Positions 50,311 to 59,851 are shown, counted from the first letter of the stretch. The stretch: DNA of 64,000 nucleotides from Microcystis panniformis FACHB-1757 (GCF_001264245.1 NZ_CP011339.1:1116001-1180000); one strand, 5' to 3'. Translations and numbers: made by a program. Notes: a model not told the origin generated them from the letters alone.

Positions 50311-51783
50311 ATGCTCAACGCTTTTATTTGGCTACCGATTATAGGGGCGATACTGATTGCCTACACGCCTCTAGAGGCGAAAAAAGTGCGAGGATTAGCT
50401 CTAACTCTTGCTGTCGTTCTCTTACTGCTTAATATTCTCCTTGGCTGGCAATTTGACCCTAGTAACCCGCAAATGCAGTTCACGGTTAACCTGCCTTGGA
50501 TTAATTTCCTCGGTTTCAATTATGCCCTCGGTGTCGATGGCTTATCATTCTCATTACTTTTTCTTAACAGCATCTTGACAATAATTGCTCTTTATGCTAG
50601 TGGCACAGAGGTTAACCGACCGAAATTTTACTATTCTCTGCTCTTGTTACTCAATGCCGGAGTAGCGGGGGCCTTTCTAGCGCAGGATTTACTGCTATTT
50701 TTCCTATTTTACGAATTAGAAATCGTCCCCCTTTACTTTCTCATTGCCATTTGGGGGGGTCAAAGACGCGGCTACGCGGGCATGAAATTTTTATTATACA
50801 CGGCAATTTCAGGCTTTTTAGTGCTAATTTCCTTCCTCGGCTTAGTTTGGCTAACCGGTGCTAATAATTTCGCCTATAATCCCCTTTTATCGAATAATTT
50901 AGACGTTAAAACCCAATTACTGCTCCTCATACCCCTTCTGATTGGATTAGCAATCAAAATCCCGATTTTTCCCTTTCATACTTGGCTACCGGATGCCCAC
51001 GTGGAAGCATCTACCCCCGTTTCTGTGCTTTTAGCGGGAATATTACTCAAATTAGGAACCTATGGACTGCTGCGCTTTGGAGTCGGTTTATTCCTCGATG
51101 CTTGGGTGACTATCGCCCCTTGGTTAGCAACGATAGCAGCTATCAGCGCCCTCTACGGGGCCAGTTGCGCTATTGCCCAAAAGGATATGAAAAAAGTAGT
51201 CGCCTATTCTTCTATTTCCCACATGGCCTATATTTTACTAGCGGCGGCGGCCACCACCAGATTAAGCATCACTGCGGCGATTTTGCAGATGATTAGTCAC
51301 GGTTTAATTTCCGCTTTGTTATTTTTGTTGGTGGGAGTAGTGTATAAAAAAACCGGCAGTCGGGATGTGAATTATTTACGCGGTTTATTAAATCCGGAAA
51401 GAGGTTTACCAATCACGGGAATGTTAATGATTTTAGCGGCTATGGCCAGCGCCGGCATACCCGGAATGGTGGGATTTATCGCCGAATTTTTAGTTTTTCG
51501 TGGCAGTTTCCCGATTTTTCCGATACAAACGCTCTTATGTTTGGTCGCTAGTGGTTTAACCGCAGTATATTTTCTCCTGATGATTAATCGGGTTTTCTTT
51601 GGTCGTTTAACCCCCGAATTATCGCGCATTCCCCGGAGTACCTGGCCCGAAAGATTTCCCGAAATTGCTTTGGCTTTATTTATTATTGTTTTGGGATTAC
51701 AACCGAGTTGGATGATTCACTGGAGTGAAAACCAAGCATCAGTGTTATTAACTGGCACGGCAATTAGTCAAAAGCAATCATAG
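50311..51783 (+). CDS. ndhD: NADH dehydrogenase-like complex subunit NdhD (CO2-uptake clade)
   Basis: The 490-residue membrane protein is a proton-pumping antiporter-like subunit of NDH-1. It has about 14 helices. Key residues are visible: ELEIVPLYFLIAIWGG (Glu in the fifth helix), PFHTWLPDAHVEASTPVSVL (conserved loop-helix HTWLPDAH.EA.TPVS) and AYSSISHMAYILL. Sequence features (FNYALGVDGLSFSLLFLNSI and a short N-terminus) suit the NdhD3/NdhD4 clade that forms CO2-hydrating complexes, not NdhD1, but this is by eye. Neither ndhF nor cupA/cupB is next to it, which is unusual for D3/D4. Confidence 0.9.
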   Translation: MLNAFIWLPIIGAILIAYTPLEAKKVRGLALTLAVVLLLLNILLGWQFDPSNPQMQFTVNLPWINFLGFNYALGVDGLSFSLLFLNSILTIIALYASGTEVNRPKFYYSLLLLLNAGVAGAFLAQDLLLFFLFYELEIVPLYFLIAIWGGQRRGYAGMKFLLYTAISGFLVLISFLGLVWLTGANNFAYNPLLSNNLDVKTQLLLLIPLLIGLAIKIPIFPFHTWLPDAHVEASTPVSVLLAGILLKLGTYGLLRFGVGLFLDAWVTIAPWLATIAAISALYGASCAIAQKDMKKVVAYSSISHMAYILLAAAATTRLSITAAILQMISHGLISALLFLLVGVVYKKTGSRDVNYLRGLLNPERGLPITGMLMILAAMASAGIPGMVGFIAEFLVFRGSFPIFPIQTLLCLVASGLTAVYFLLMINRVFFGRLTPELSRIPRSTWPERFPEIALALFIIVLGLQPSWMIHWSENQASVLLTGTAISQKQS

Positions 51784-51845
51784 AAACCTTTTCCGGAATT
51801 TTTCAAACCTAGACCGAAACTAACTTGTGGATAGGTGCCGAAACT

Positions 51846-53009
51846 TCAAAAATTTTTGGCTTTGCGGAGGGAATTAACCGTTAAAACCACCTGTTCCCCC
51901 ACCAGTTCAATTTCTTCTAAAGTGTTAAAACGACTCAACCCGAAGCGTAGGGAGGCGTAGGCGAGAGATTCGGGGCGACCCAAGGCAGTTAAAACGTGAG
52001 AGGGGGCGGTATGGCTAGAAGAACAGGCAGAACCGGAGGAAAGAGCCACTATTGGCTGTAATCCTAACAATAACGCCGCACCGTCCACCCCTTCAATACT
52101 AATATTCAAATTTCCGGCTAATCTTTGGCTAGGATGACCATTGAGATAAATTCTGTCTAATTGACTGATAATCTCCCATAAACGGGCTTTTAACTGATTT
52201 AAGTGGCTGTTATCTTCTTCTATCGCTTTGATGCCCAATTCTACTGCCTTGGCAAAACCGACAATTTGCGGTGTAAATATTGTACCCGATCGCAGTCCTT
52301 TTTCCTGACCTCCCCCTTGAATTTGAGCGGCGAGACGAACTCTGGGGTTTCGGCGCCGGACGTACAGCGCACCGATTCCCTTTGGTCCGTGGACTTTGTG
52401 GGCAGTTAAGGACATTAGATCTATATTCATTTCCTCCACATCTAGGGGAATTTTGCCGATTGCTTGGGCCGCGTCCGTATGAAAAAGTACCTGATACTGG
52501 CGACAAATCGCCCCAATTGCCGCTAAAGGTTGAATCACCCCAATCTCGTTGTTAGCAGCCATAATTGACAGCAAAATCGTGTCAGGACGCAAAGATTTTT
52601 CTAGTAGTTCCAAGTCAATTAGGCCATCAGCACCGACGGGTAAAATTGTCACCTCAAAACCCAATTTTTCCAGATAATGACAGGGATCTAAAACGGCCCG
52701 ATGTTCTGTCATCACCGTAACTATATGCCTTCCCTTGGCGAAATAAGCTTCGGCAACCCCTTTGATAGCGAGGTTATTGGCCTCCGTTGCCCCACTGGTA
52801 AAAATAATTTCTTCGGGACTACTATTAATAGCAGCGGCGATTGTTTCTCTTGCCTGTTTAACCGCGGCCTCGGCTGTCCAACCATAGACATGATTAATAC
52901 TACTGGCATTACCAAAGTGTTCGGTAAAATAGGGCAACATCGCCGCCAGAACTTGCGGCTCTAGGGGTGTCGTGGCGTGGCAATCTAGATAAATCGGCTT
53001 TTGAGACAT
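51846..53009 (-). CDS. iscS: Cysteine desulfurase (IscS/NifS family)
   Basis: The PLP enzyme removes sulfur from cysteine to supply Fe-S clusters, thionucleosides and other pathways. The 387-residue protein has N-terminal YLDCHATTPLEPQVLAAMLP, the PLP lysine in SLTAHKVHGPKGIGALYV (about residue 206) and the active-site cysteine loop VALSSGSACSSSHTAPSHVL (about 325-345), as in the class I NifS/IscS type (SSGSACSSS). No scaffold (iscU, nifU) or regulator gene is adjacent. Minus-strand orientation is opposite to ndhD. The symbol is used in the family sense. Confidence 0.93.
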   Translation of the reverse strand: MSQKPIYLDCHATTPLEPQVLAAMLPYFTEHFGNASSINHVYGWTAEAAVKQARETIAAAINSSPEEIIFTSGATEANNLAIKGVAEAYFAKGRHIVTVMTEHRAVLDPCHYLEKLGFEVTILPVGADGLIDLELLEKSLRPDTILLSIMAANNEIGVIQPLAAIGAICRQYQVLFHTDAAQAIGKIPLDVEEMNIDLMSLTAHKVHGPKGIGALYVRRRNPRVRLAAQIQGGGQEKGLRSGTIFTPQIVGFAKAVELGIKAIEEDNSHLNQLKARLWEIISQLDRIYLNGHPSQRLAGNLNISIEGVDGAALLLGLQPIVALSSGSACSSSHTAPSHVLTALGRPESLAYASLRFGLSRFNTLEEIELVGEQVVLTVNSLRKAKNF

Positions 53010-53254
53010 ATTTTTCCCCTGCGGGGGATTTGAGAAGGAGATATCCTCGGTTTTAAGAGAATCTCTGAAAGTGCATTGCTAGTCTATGTTAACAAAAAAG
53101 TATCGGATAGCAGTCAACAGCTGACGACTCAGACCAGAACTTTAAGATTTAATAATGAGAGCGCAATCGCTCCCTGAGAGCAGTTACAATTCCCCTATTC
53201 CAATGTTGTTCAGCAACCCAACAGGATTAATAACACATATTTTCTGGCTCAATC

Positions 53255-54073
53255 ATGGCTAAAAAATCGAAGGCATTTAGTGAACTGCTCAGGCTGCAGA
53301 AAATGTCCCAAGGATCCGAAAAACCCTTGAAAAGCTTTGAGAAGAAATTAAGAGAAAAGTCCTTGCCTTTCAAGGAAATTGTCGTCTCTCCTTCTGGGGA
53401 AGTCACAATGTCGGAAGTTCTGGAGGATTTTATCGAGCCTTACCGCGAATCCAATGAAACGAAGGGATCTATGCGAACACTGCTGACCATAGGGATAATC
53501 GCTTGGAATCTGGCGTTGTCCCCCGAATCAAAGCGGCAAGAGATGATAGACCGAGTTTTTAATAAAGACCTTCTTAAAGGAGATAAAAGGCTCAAGGCGG
53601 ATATTCAAGGGCTAATCGAGGAGCTAATCGCTAGGAAAACCCGTTATTTCTCGGAAAACAAGCGGATGATTGTGGATTTTGAGTTAAAAGAGCTAGGAAG
53701 CGAGTATCATCTCTCGGTTGCCTCCAGCTTGTCGCCCGAATTTTCCGAGTCAGAGTTTGCCTTCAAAGTCGGCGACTCGGTCATCGTCAAACAGGGTGTA
53801 CTTGACCCAGATTTGGGGACTGACATCGGTGGTTGGCAAGGAAGAATTGTGATAATTGAGCGGCAGAGCAATCTCATCGGCATTGAATGGGATAGCATCA
53901 CCCTGAAAAACATCCCCAGTTCGGTGATTGACCAGTGTGAACTGGAAAACCTAGACTGGGCCCAAATGTACCTCTCCTCAACGGATGTGGAATTAACCCA
54001 ACCTCGAGATACAGAAGAAGATGTGGCCGCCATCATTGAGCAAATTCAGTCTAACATCGTTGAAGCTATTTAG
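53255..54073 (+). CDS. Hypothetical protein, 272 residues
   Basis: Basic N-terminus (MAKKSKAFSELLRLQKMSQG) and helical middle (TLLTIGIIAWNLALSPESKR, QEMIDRVFNKDLLKG) precede a C-terminal beta-rich segment (FKVGDSVIVKQGVLDPDLGT, WQGRIVIIERQSNLIGIEWD, SITLKNIPSSVIDQCEL) resembling SH3-like/KOW folds. I do not recognise a named family. The reading frame stays open after its TAG for about 30 more codons (QKRERRFRRLADVDHEEKMA, then ALDAWKKNT), so the TAG may be a recent mutation or a readthrough site. Accessory-island neighbours are of unknown function. Confidence 0.7.
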   Translation: MAKKSKAFSELLRLQKMSQGSEKPLKSFEKKLREKSLPFKEIVVSPSGEVTMSEVLEDFIEPYRESNETKGSMRTLLTIGIIAWNLALSPESKRQEMIDRVFNKDLLKGDKRLKADIQGLIEELIARKTRYFSENKRMIVDFELKELGSEYHLSVASSLSPEFSESEFAFKVGDSVIVKQGVLDPDLGTDIGGWQGRIVIIERQSNLIGIEWDSITLKNIPSSVIDQCELENLDWAQMYLSSTDVELTQPRDTEEDVAAIIEQIQSNIVEAI

Positions 54074-54214
54074 CAGAAAAGAGAAAGGCGATTCAGGCGG
54101 TTGGCCGACGTTGACCATGAGGAGAAAATGGCGGCTTTAGACGCTTGGAAAAAAAACACTTGATTCATTACCCTATTGACCATCGAGCAGCGATTTAGAG
54201 GAGAGAAATTTGAG

Positions 54215-54616
54215 ATGGATGATTCCCAGAAATATGAGGCTGACTGTCAAAAGATAAGAAAAGTCAATCATGAATTACTAAAGGATTTCGAGAGTTGGCT
54301 AGAATCATCAGGTTTGTCGGAAAAAACCATTAATAATCATATTTCAAATATAGATTTTTATATCAACGAATATTTACTCTATGAGGATGCAGTAGAAGCT
54401 AAAGACGGGGTAGATATGGTCGGTGACTTTTTGGGTTATTGGTTTATCAAAAAGGCCCTGTGGGCCAGTCAATCAAGTCTCAAGGCTAACGCAGGTAGTC
54501 TGAAAAAGTTCTACACTTTCTTACTGGAAAAAGGCCTAATAGATAAAAATGATTTGCGAGAACTTAAAGAAACCATCAAGGAAGAACTGAGTGAATGGCT
54601 GGAAACCCTAGAGTGA
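54215..54616 (+). CDS. Protein with SAM-like tyrosine-recombinase N-terminal (core-binding) domain
   Basis: The 133-residue product (MDDSQKYEADCQKIRKVNHE) has a four-helix segment typical of phage-integrase SAM-like core-binding domains: LLKDFESWLESSGLSEKTIN, NHISNIDFYINEYLLY, then SSLKANAGSLKKFYTFLLEK. No catalytic domain (R-H-R-Y) follows, so this is not a complete recombinase. It may be a standalone DNA-binding protein or a fragment. An earlier TTG (54176) extends the frame. It follows the 272-residue hypothetical gene on the same strand. Confidence 0.72.
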   Translation: MDDSQKYEADCQKIRKVNHELLKDFESWLESSGLSEKTINNHISNIDFYINEYLLYEDAVEAKDGVDMVGDFLGYWFIKKALWASQSSLKANAGSLKKFYTFLLEKGLIDKNDLRELKETIKEELSEWLETLE

Positions 54617-54736
54617 TACGATGACCCATTGACTGAAGATATGTCGGATGTTTGGTAATCTTAACCGAGGGGCAATCCCCCACCCTCTGGCTGGGCAGCT
54701 ATAATATCATTGTCAGGACACAATAAGAGCGAGACA

Positions 54737-55288
54737 ATGGAAACACTAGAATTAGAAAGCTGCCAGTCGATTCTTAAAGCTGGTCAAACAACCACAGAAA
54801 GAGCTTTACAATTGTTTGACGCTCTCGAACCCGTGAGTTTAGACTTTATGCTCGGTCTTTGGCAAGGTTCTGGACTTCAGACAAATCACCCCATGGATGG
54901 TTTATTAGAAGCATCTAATTGGTATGGTAAAGAATTTGTCGATACTGAGAATGTCCACCCCCTGTTATTTTTAGATGGTCAGGGAAAAATTTTTAAGGTG
55001 GCACCTAATCCCACGGCCATGAACTGGATTTTGAAGCTGCCGATACTGAAAAATAATTCTCTGAAACCTTTGCTGATGCTGACCAACTCCTTGCTAAAAA
55101 CAGAGACAAGTCAGGCTAGACTGCGAATGATGGAATATCGGGACAAAGTTAGCGCCACGATGATTTATGATTATTTGCCGATTAATGACTCTTTTCGGAA
55201 AGTAGATGATAATACGGTGCTGGGAATTATGGATTTTAAAAATTTTCCCCAGCCTTTCTTTTTTGTTCTCAAGCGATGTCAAAGATAA
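54737..55288 (+). CDS. GXWXG/DUF4334 family protein
   Basis: Start METLELESCQSILKAGQTTT. The segment EPVSLDFMLGLWQGSGLQTN shows the GXWXG-type motif (MLGLWQGSG), and the C-terminal part (RMMEYRDKVSATMIYDYLPI NDSFRKVDDNTVLGIMDFKN, then PFFFVLKRC) fits DUF4334. Together these two Pfam domains form a known bacterial family of lipocalin-like proteins with unknown ligand. 183 residues from the chosen ATG. No signal peptide. The following region (55289-55377) is A/T rich. Confidence 0.82.
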   Translation: METLELESCQSILKAGQTTTERALQLFDALEPVSLDFMLGLWQGSGLQTNHPMDGLLEASNWYGKEFVDTENVHPLLFLDGQGKIFKVAPNPTAMNWILKLPILKNNSLKPLLMLTNSLLKTETSQARLRMMEYRDKVSATMIYDYLPINDSFRKVDDNTVLGIMDFKNFPQPFFFVLKRCQR

Positions 55289-55377
55289 CTTAATTCTTGA
55301 GGTTCGATTTAAACCCTTCATTATTGACGATATAATAAGATTATTGCCGTCCTTTTTCGGCTCGATTATCAATTGCA

Positions 55378-56313
55378 ATGACTCGCCAAATTCACGACCA
55401 ATTTGCTAAGGAGTATTTAGAGGAATTGTTAGCACCTCTAGGGACGATTAGAAAGAGCAAGAAAGTAAAAAGCGAGGTTCAAGAAATTGATGTCTGGTTT
55501 GAACCGGCCAGTTCACCATCAAGGAATAAACTCCCTTTAGGTTTACTCGGAAAAATGGCGGCGACTTCCTGCTTGTTTGAACCTTTCCGCAACTCTCCCT
55601 CAGAAATAGAGATTCGCAGTTGTATATCAAAGTTATATGCGGTTCATAATGACCTCTTAAGGAAGGCGAAACGGTCAAACAAAGCTCTAACTGCAGCAGA
55701 ATTGCCAGTTTTATGGATTCTCACGCCCACCTTTTCAGCTAGAATGATCCAAGGATTCCGGGCTGACAGCGATGAGAGTAATTGGTTGAAAGGGGTTTAC
55801 TTTTTAGCTGACTTCCTCAAAACAGCCATAGTCGCCATCCATCAATTACCGGTGAATGAAGACACTTTATGGTTGAGGGTTTTAGGAAAAGGAGGAACTC
55901 AGAAACGAGCCGTAGAAGAGTTAGTTGAACTTCCCCAACCTAACCCTTTTCGAGAAAATTTACTGGAAATCTTAGCCAACTGGCGCAAGAATTTAGAGTT
56001 GAGGGATAATTTAAGTGCAGAGGAACAGGAGGTCATTATGAACTTATCACCAGCTTATCTAAAGCAGCGAAAAGATTGGAAGGAAGAGGGAAAACAAGAA
56101 GGGAGACAAGAAGGGAGACAAGAAGGCACCTTAGAAGAACGTTACTCGATGATAGCCAGTCTTCTGGAAGGAAGGTTCGGAACTCTAGATTCGGAATTAT
56201 CCGCTCTGGTGGAACGGATTGCCCAACTTCCCATCTCGGAACGCACCGAGTTAATTCTTTCTCTGGCGAATTTATCCCGCTCCTCACTATTAGAAAGATT
56301 GAGAGACAATTAA
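55378..56313 (+). CDS. DUF4351/Rpn-like protein (PD-(D/E)XK nuclease-type)
   Basis: The 311-residue protein begins MTRQIHDQFAKEYLEELLAP, with EVQEIDVWFEPASS near residues 33-46, resembling the Rpn/PDDEXK transposase-like family that is common in cyanobacteria. It ends with DUF4351 (LEERYSMIASLLEGRFGTLD, SELSALVERIAQLPISERTE). A charged linker KQEGRQEGRQEGTL is a small repeat. The catalytic Glu/Asp and Lys set is incomplete to my eye, so activity is uncertain. Members are implicated in recombination. It lies in the accessory island and has no partner gene. Confidence 0.85.
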   Translation: MTRQIHDQFAKEYLEELLAPLGTIRKSKKVKSEVQEIDVWFEPASSPSRNKLPLGLLGKMAATSCLFEPFRNSPSEIEIRSCISKLYAVHNDLLRKAKRSNKALTAAELPVLWILTPTFSARMIQGFRADSDESNWLKGVYFLADFLKTAIVAIHQLPVNEDTLWLRVLGKGGTQKRAVEELVELPQPNPFRENLLEILANWRKNLELRDNLSAEEQEVIMNLSPAYLKQRKDWKEEGKQEGRQEGRQEGTLEERYSMIASLLEGRFGTLDSELSALVERIAQLPISERTELILSLANLSRSSLLERLRDN

Positions 56314-56483
56314 ATTTTCAGTCCGCTTGAGCCTTAAATCCTGATGGTAGAGAGCCTCCGCAGGGCGACACGGATTCCCACTATAGTAAAAGGTTATCAA
56401 AAATTTTTGAGTTTGTCAAGTCTTTTGCGAAAAAAAAGCTGAAAAAATTTCAGCCCGATAATTATCTGTAATTGTCTCTTAGT

Positions 56484-57131
56484 TTAGTTTTTAGAGGAGA
56501 CAATCGCCAATTCTTGCCGCCAAACTAGCAGGGATTTCTCCCAAGCTAGTTCCCATTTTTGCGCCAAAAAAGGTCGAGTATTTTTGCCAAAATTATAGGC
56601 GATGACAATCTCTTCCCAGAGAGAGGCTAAGGAAAGTGGAGAAGAAAATAAAGCTCCCAATAATCCCCCTAAAAGTAGGACAATAGCTAGAGGGCGACGA
56701 GTTTGACTTAATTCAAAAGCTTTCAGTTGCAATTCTCCCGTCACATCGACACCAAAACCCGTTACTATATGCCAGATATCGTGAGTTTGCCCTAAGCGAA
56801 GCAGCAGATAATCTGTATCGGAATTGACCTGAATAGACCGATAAAAATTAGGATCAAAATTGAGACTAATTAGGTGAGCAGCATAATGATAACCCAGGGA
56901 ATCTTCTGGGAGTTTTAGCAGGGTTTCTAAACAGGGACTAGCGGCTAGATATCTTTGGGCAATTATTTGAGCGGTAGCTCGACCGCTTTTAACATATTGC
57001 CAAGATAATCGCTGTAACCAACTCTCTTTTAAGCCATCTTCAATATCATATACAGACAGAATGTTACCGGGATTTTGTCAAAGAGAAATTATTCCCTTGG
57101 CCACACTGATTAGATTAGTTGTGAATAGCAT
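56484..57131 (-). pseudogene. Coq4-family protein with an in-frame TGA near the 5' end
   Basis: The frame from 57131 reads MLFTTNLISVAKGIISL, then TGA (57080-57078), then QNPGNILSVYDIEDGLKESW and continues LLRLGQTHDIWHIVTGFGVD to 56484. QNPGN..SVYDIE.GL and GQTHDIWHIVTG (HDxxH) are hallmarks of Coq4-family proteins. All 198 codons after the TGA are open and well conserved, so the stop is probably a single-base change, or the protein starts internally at GTG (56744), which would lose the HDIWH motif. A MITE (57135-57242) is inserted directly upstream of the start. Confidence 0.82.
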
Positions 57132-57134
57132 ATA

Positions 57135-57242
57135 ATACTAAATCCGTTGAGTATAGGCTACATATGAGGACAGGCACTCATGCAAGAGGCAAGAGGCAAA
57201 AGGGAGAATAAATAATCAGTTTTTAATAACCGGATTTAGTAT
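57135..57242. mobile_element. 108-bp MITE with ATACTAAATCCG terminal inverted repeats
   Basis: ATACTAAATCCG (57135-57146) and CGGATTTAGTAT (57231-57242) are perfect inverses. The core contains GCAAGAGGCAAGAGGC. It lies 4 bp upstream of the coq4-like start on the minus strand and probably displaced its promoter. 57243-57332 is the Roco 3' flank. Confidence 0.85.
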
Positions 57243-57332
57243 AAGAGGTTGAGAAAGGGAAAAGGCCAAGAGTTTTCCCAGTTTGATAAAAAGAGAGATA
57301 ATATTAAATATTTGTAAACTTTTTCGCCTAAG

Positions 57333-58874
57333 TTACTTTTCTGTGGTATGCAAATCTTTACTGCTCCGATTCGGGGGTTTCTTGGGGGTGTCATCGTTCT
57401 TGGTTTTTGGTTCTTGTCCTTTAAAAGTAGGGATAAATCGCCAAAAACCCTCTAAAAACTGATTGAAGGTCGTTTCATTGATTTTACCCGTCCAGAACAA
57501 TAACACAATCACAATAAGAGCAAAGATAAAAATAATTGTCAAAACGCTGGTAATATGCTTTGAATCTGGCACAAAATGGGCAAACACCGCAACTATACAA
57601 GCAACCACAGCGAAAACCAGCAACAAAGCGAGACTAGGTTTCAGGAGATTGGGAGTTTCTGGCGTTTTGGGACTCATAGGGCGATTTTCTCGGCTTTTGC
57701 GGCTACGTTCCTCCCTTTCGTCGAGATGTCTTTCTCTTTCTCTCTTAGATTCCACCCCTTCTAAGATATCGCGGATATTGTATTTGCCGCGCAAACCGGG
57801 GAGAGTTGCTTCCACGCTGCCTTGGCGATCGAGTTCTATCAGATGGAGATAATCGACGGGAACTTCTACCCCGGTGGGTTTTTCCCCTTGCAATTCTCGA
57901 ATCACTAACTTTTCCTGTACGGCTAAATTAGGGATAGTAGCGTGAATTTTGTCAAAATCTGTCTTAATAATAGCTAAAAGCGCACTAGCACGGGAACCCT
58001 GGGCTTTTATGCTGATATAGTTATCTTCCTCGTCGGCACGCACCAAAGCTTTATTAAGATCCATTGTCAGAACCACACCACTACGCCAACGCATGGTTTT
58101 ATAGATCATCTGGTGATTACGGACGATAAAGCGGGAAATAATGCTACCGGGCAGGATATCATAACGGTACTGGAAGTGTAAAGGTGCGTTTTCGTAGATA
58201 TCCACATCCGGTTCATCGATGGGTAGAAGATCGGTGATTAGATAGCGATCGGGACTGTAACCATCAAGGGGAAAACAGAGTTCAAATTTTCCCATCAAAT
58301 CCATCAAAAATCCGCGTTTATTTTCGGGATAACGTTGGGGTTGTTTGAGAATATCTTGCAGATCTGGCAGTGAAAGAATGCCCTTTTTTTGCACCATCAA
58401 ATCGTGATTATTGAGAATATCATAAACACCGTCAGTTACCCATTCCGGGTTCAGGACATTGGTTTCATTCAGTCGCGGATCATCTTGGTAGTTGAGGACA
58501 ATACCGAGATCGTGGAGAAACTGCACTAAACTTTTTTGATCGCTGGCCTCTCTAATCTCGGCTGTCTGACACATTTCCTGATACTTTTCGTAGGAAATAA
58601 AGTCATAACTCTTTTGCATTGCTTCTAGTTGAGTTTTGATCTCAAACCAACTATTAGGCAATAAATCTTTGATATGGGGAATAGCATCGATTTGGGAGGC
58701 GATTTCCTGCACAAGTTGCTCGATTCCCGCACCGGTTTTACAGGAAGTGGCGATTAGCTTGGTGATTTGGGGATATTTTTTCTGGAGGGTGCGGATCTTA
58801 ACTTGCGGGGGATTTTCATCGGCACAATTACCCACGATAATCACGGGAGAATTGCCTCCGTAGGTTTCAATCAA
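57333..58874 (-). CDS. Roco-type protein, C-terminal ROC-COR-membrane fragment
   Basis: The 513-residue frame starts within a Ras-of-complex GTPase (VIIVGNCADENPPQVKIRTL, ATSCKTGAGIEQLVQEIASQ) and continues with the COR region (DLGIVLNYQDDPRLNETNVL, NPEWVTDGVYDIL, GFLMDLMGKFELCFPL). It then has a charged coiled region (SKRERERHLDEREERSRKSR) and two transmembrane helices (SLALLLVFAVVACIVAVFAH, LTIIFIFALIVIVLLFW). The LRR domain and P-loop, which should lie upstream, are absent; the sequence before 58874 is unrelated. It is therefore a 5'-truncated Roco gene, whose N-terminal LRR relic may be the piece at 60667-60873. Confidence 0.8.
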   Translation of the reverse strand: MIETYGGNSPVIIVGNCADENPPQVKIRTLQKKYPQITKLIATSCKTGAGIEQLVQEIASQIDAIPHIKDLLPNSWFEIKTQLEAMQKSYDFISYEKYQEMCQTAEIREASDQKSLVQFLHDLGIVLNYQDDPRLNETNVLNPEWVTDGVYDILNNHDLMVQKKGILSLPDLQDILKQPQRYPENKRGFLMDLMGKFELCFPLDGYSPDRYLITDLLPIDEPDVDIYENAPLHFQYRYDILPGSIISRFIVRNHQMIYKTMRWRSGVVLTMDLNKALVRADEEDNYISIKAQGSRASALLAIIKTDFDKIHATIPNLAVQEKLVIRELQGEKPTGVEVPVDYLHLIELDRQGSVEATLPGLRGKYNIRDILEGVESKRERERHLDEREERSRKSRENRPMSPKTPETPNLLKPSLALLLVFAVVACIVAVFAHFVPDSKHITSVLTIIFIFALIVIVLLFWTGKINETTFNQFLEGFWRFIPTFKGQEPKTKNDDTPKKPPNRSSKDLHTTEK

Positions 58875-58893
58875 AAATACTCCGAAAATTGTA

Positions 58894-58923
58894 TTGACAA
58901 GTATAAAGGTTTTTTGTTAATAT
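58894..58923 (+). promoter_or_regulatory. Strong sigma-70-type promoter upstream of the DUF488 cassette
   Basis: TTGACA (58894-58899), an 18-nt spacer and TAATAT (58918-58923) match consensus boxes. Transcription would start near 58930, giving a leader of about 120 nt before the ATG at 59053. The leader contains the small hairpin CAAGC-TTTCG-GCTTG near 59012. Confidence 0.7.
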
Positions 58924-59052
58924 TCATTCAAACTTTGATCACAAAATTTCTATTTTCGATTTTTTCAGGATAAAATATATTTTCAAAACAAGGGTTTTTA
59001 AAGAAAATACAAGCTTTCGGCTTGTCAAAGGTCATAATTCAGGCTAAATATT

Positions 59053-59847
59053 ATGGAAACTAGAAAAATTTTAATTGCCACTAAAACTTATCCATCTATT
59101 AGCACTAAATATCAAGAGACAGTCTGTACGGCAGGAATATTGTTAAGTGAAGAGGAAAATCCGCTACAGTGGATTAGAATTTATCCCATCAGATATCGTT
59201 ATTTAGATTTTGATAAACGTTACCATCGATGGGCAATTGTTAGTGCTAAAATTAAAAGAAATGATCAAGATTACCGTCCAGAAAGCTTTAAAATTGATGA
59301 CAATTTCTTGGCAATTATTAGAAAAATAGATACAACTAATAATTGGCAAGAAAGAAAATCTATAGTTCTATCTTTACAATTTAGGTCTATCGCCGATATT
59401 CAAGCACAGGGAAAATCTCTAGGGATTATTAAACCCAAGTCAATTGAAAGATTTTTTTCTAAGAAAACTTCTAGAGAATGGAATCAAAAACAACAGACTG
59501 TCCTCAATCAACTAGATTTGTTTGAGCCTAATATAGACTTAGAAAAAATTCCTTATAAATTTTTTTATCAATTCACGGATGAAGATAATGTACCGCATAA
59601 ATACTCAATTAGTGATTGGGAAATTATGGAACTTTATCGCAAGTGCCGTGATCGATCTCAATTGTCAGGACTAGAAGCTGAACAGTATGCCTTAGAAAAA
59701 GTTAGACAAAAACTAGAAGATGATTTTCTTGAAAGTAAAGATTTATATTTTATTGTGGGAAATCTCAAAAATCATGCTAAGTCTTTTATGATTATTGGTT
59801 TGTTTTATCCTCCCCTAGTAAAGTTCAATCAAATGGAGTTATTTTAG
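59053..59847 (+). CDS. Hypothetical protein paired with DUF488 protein
   Basis: The 264-residue protein has no named domain that I can assign. Distinct segments are KILIATKTYPSISTKYQETV near the start, QWIRIYPIRYRYLDFDKRYH and DYRPESFKID around residues 38-82. There is a charged middle region, then KIPYKFFYQFTDEDNVPHKY, SISDWEIMELY and a C-terminal DLYFIVGNLKNHAKSFMIIG. Similar sequences are often placed next to DUF488 genes, from memory. The pair starts 4 bp apart (59847 to 59852), so they are co-translated. A+T content is higher than for neighbours, suggesting transfer. Function unknown. Confidence 0.75.
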   Translation: METRKILIATKTYPSISTKYQETVCTAGILLSEEENPLQWIRIYPIRYRYLDFDKRYHRWAIVSAKIKRNDQDYRPESFKIDDNFLAIIRKIDTTNNWQERKSIVLSLQFRSIADIQAQGKSLGIIKPKSIERFFSKKTSREWNQKQQTVLNQLDLFEPNIDLEKIPYKFFYQFTDEDNVPHKYSISDWEIMELYRKCRDRSQLSGLEAEQYALEKVRQKLEDDFLESKDLYFIVGNLKNHAKSFMIIGLFYPPLVKFNQMELF

Positions 59848-59851
59848 AATC

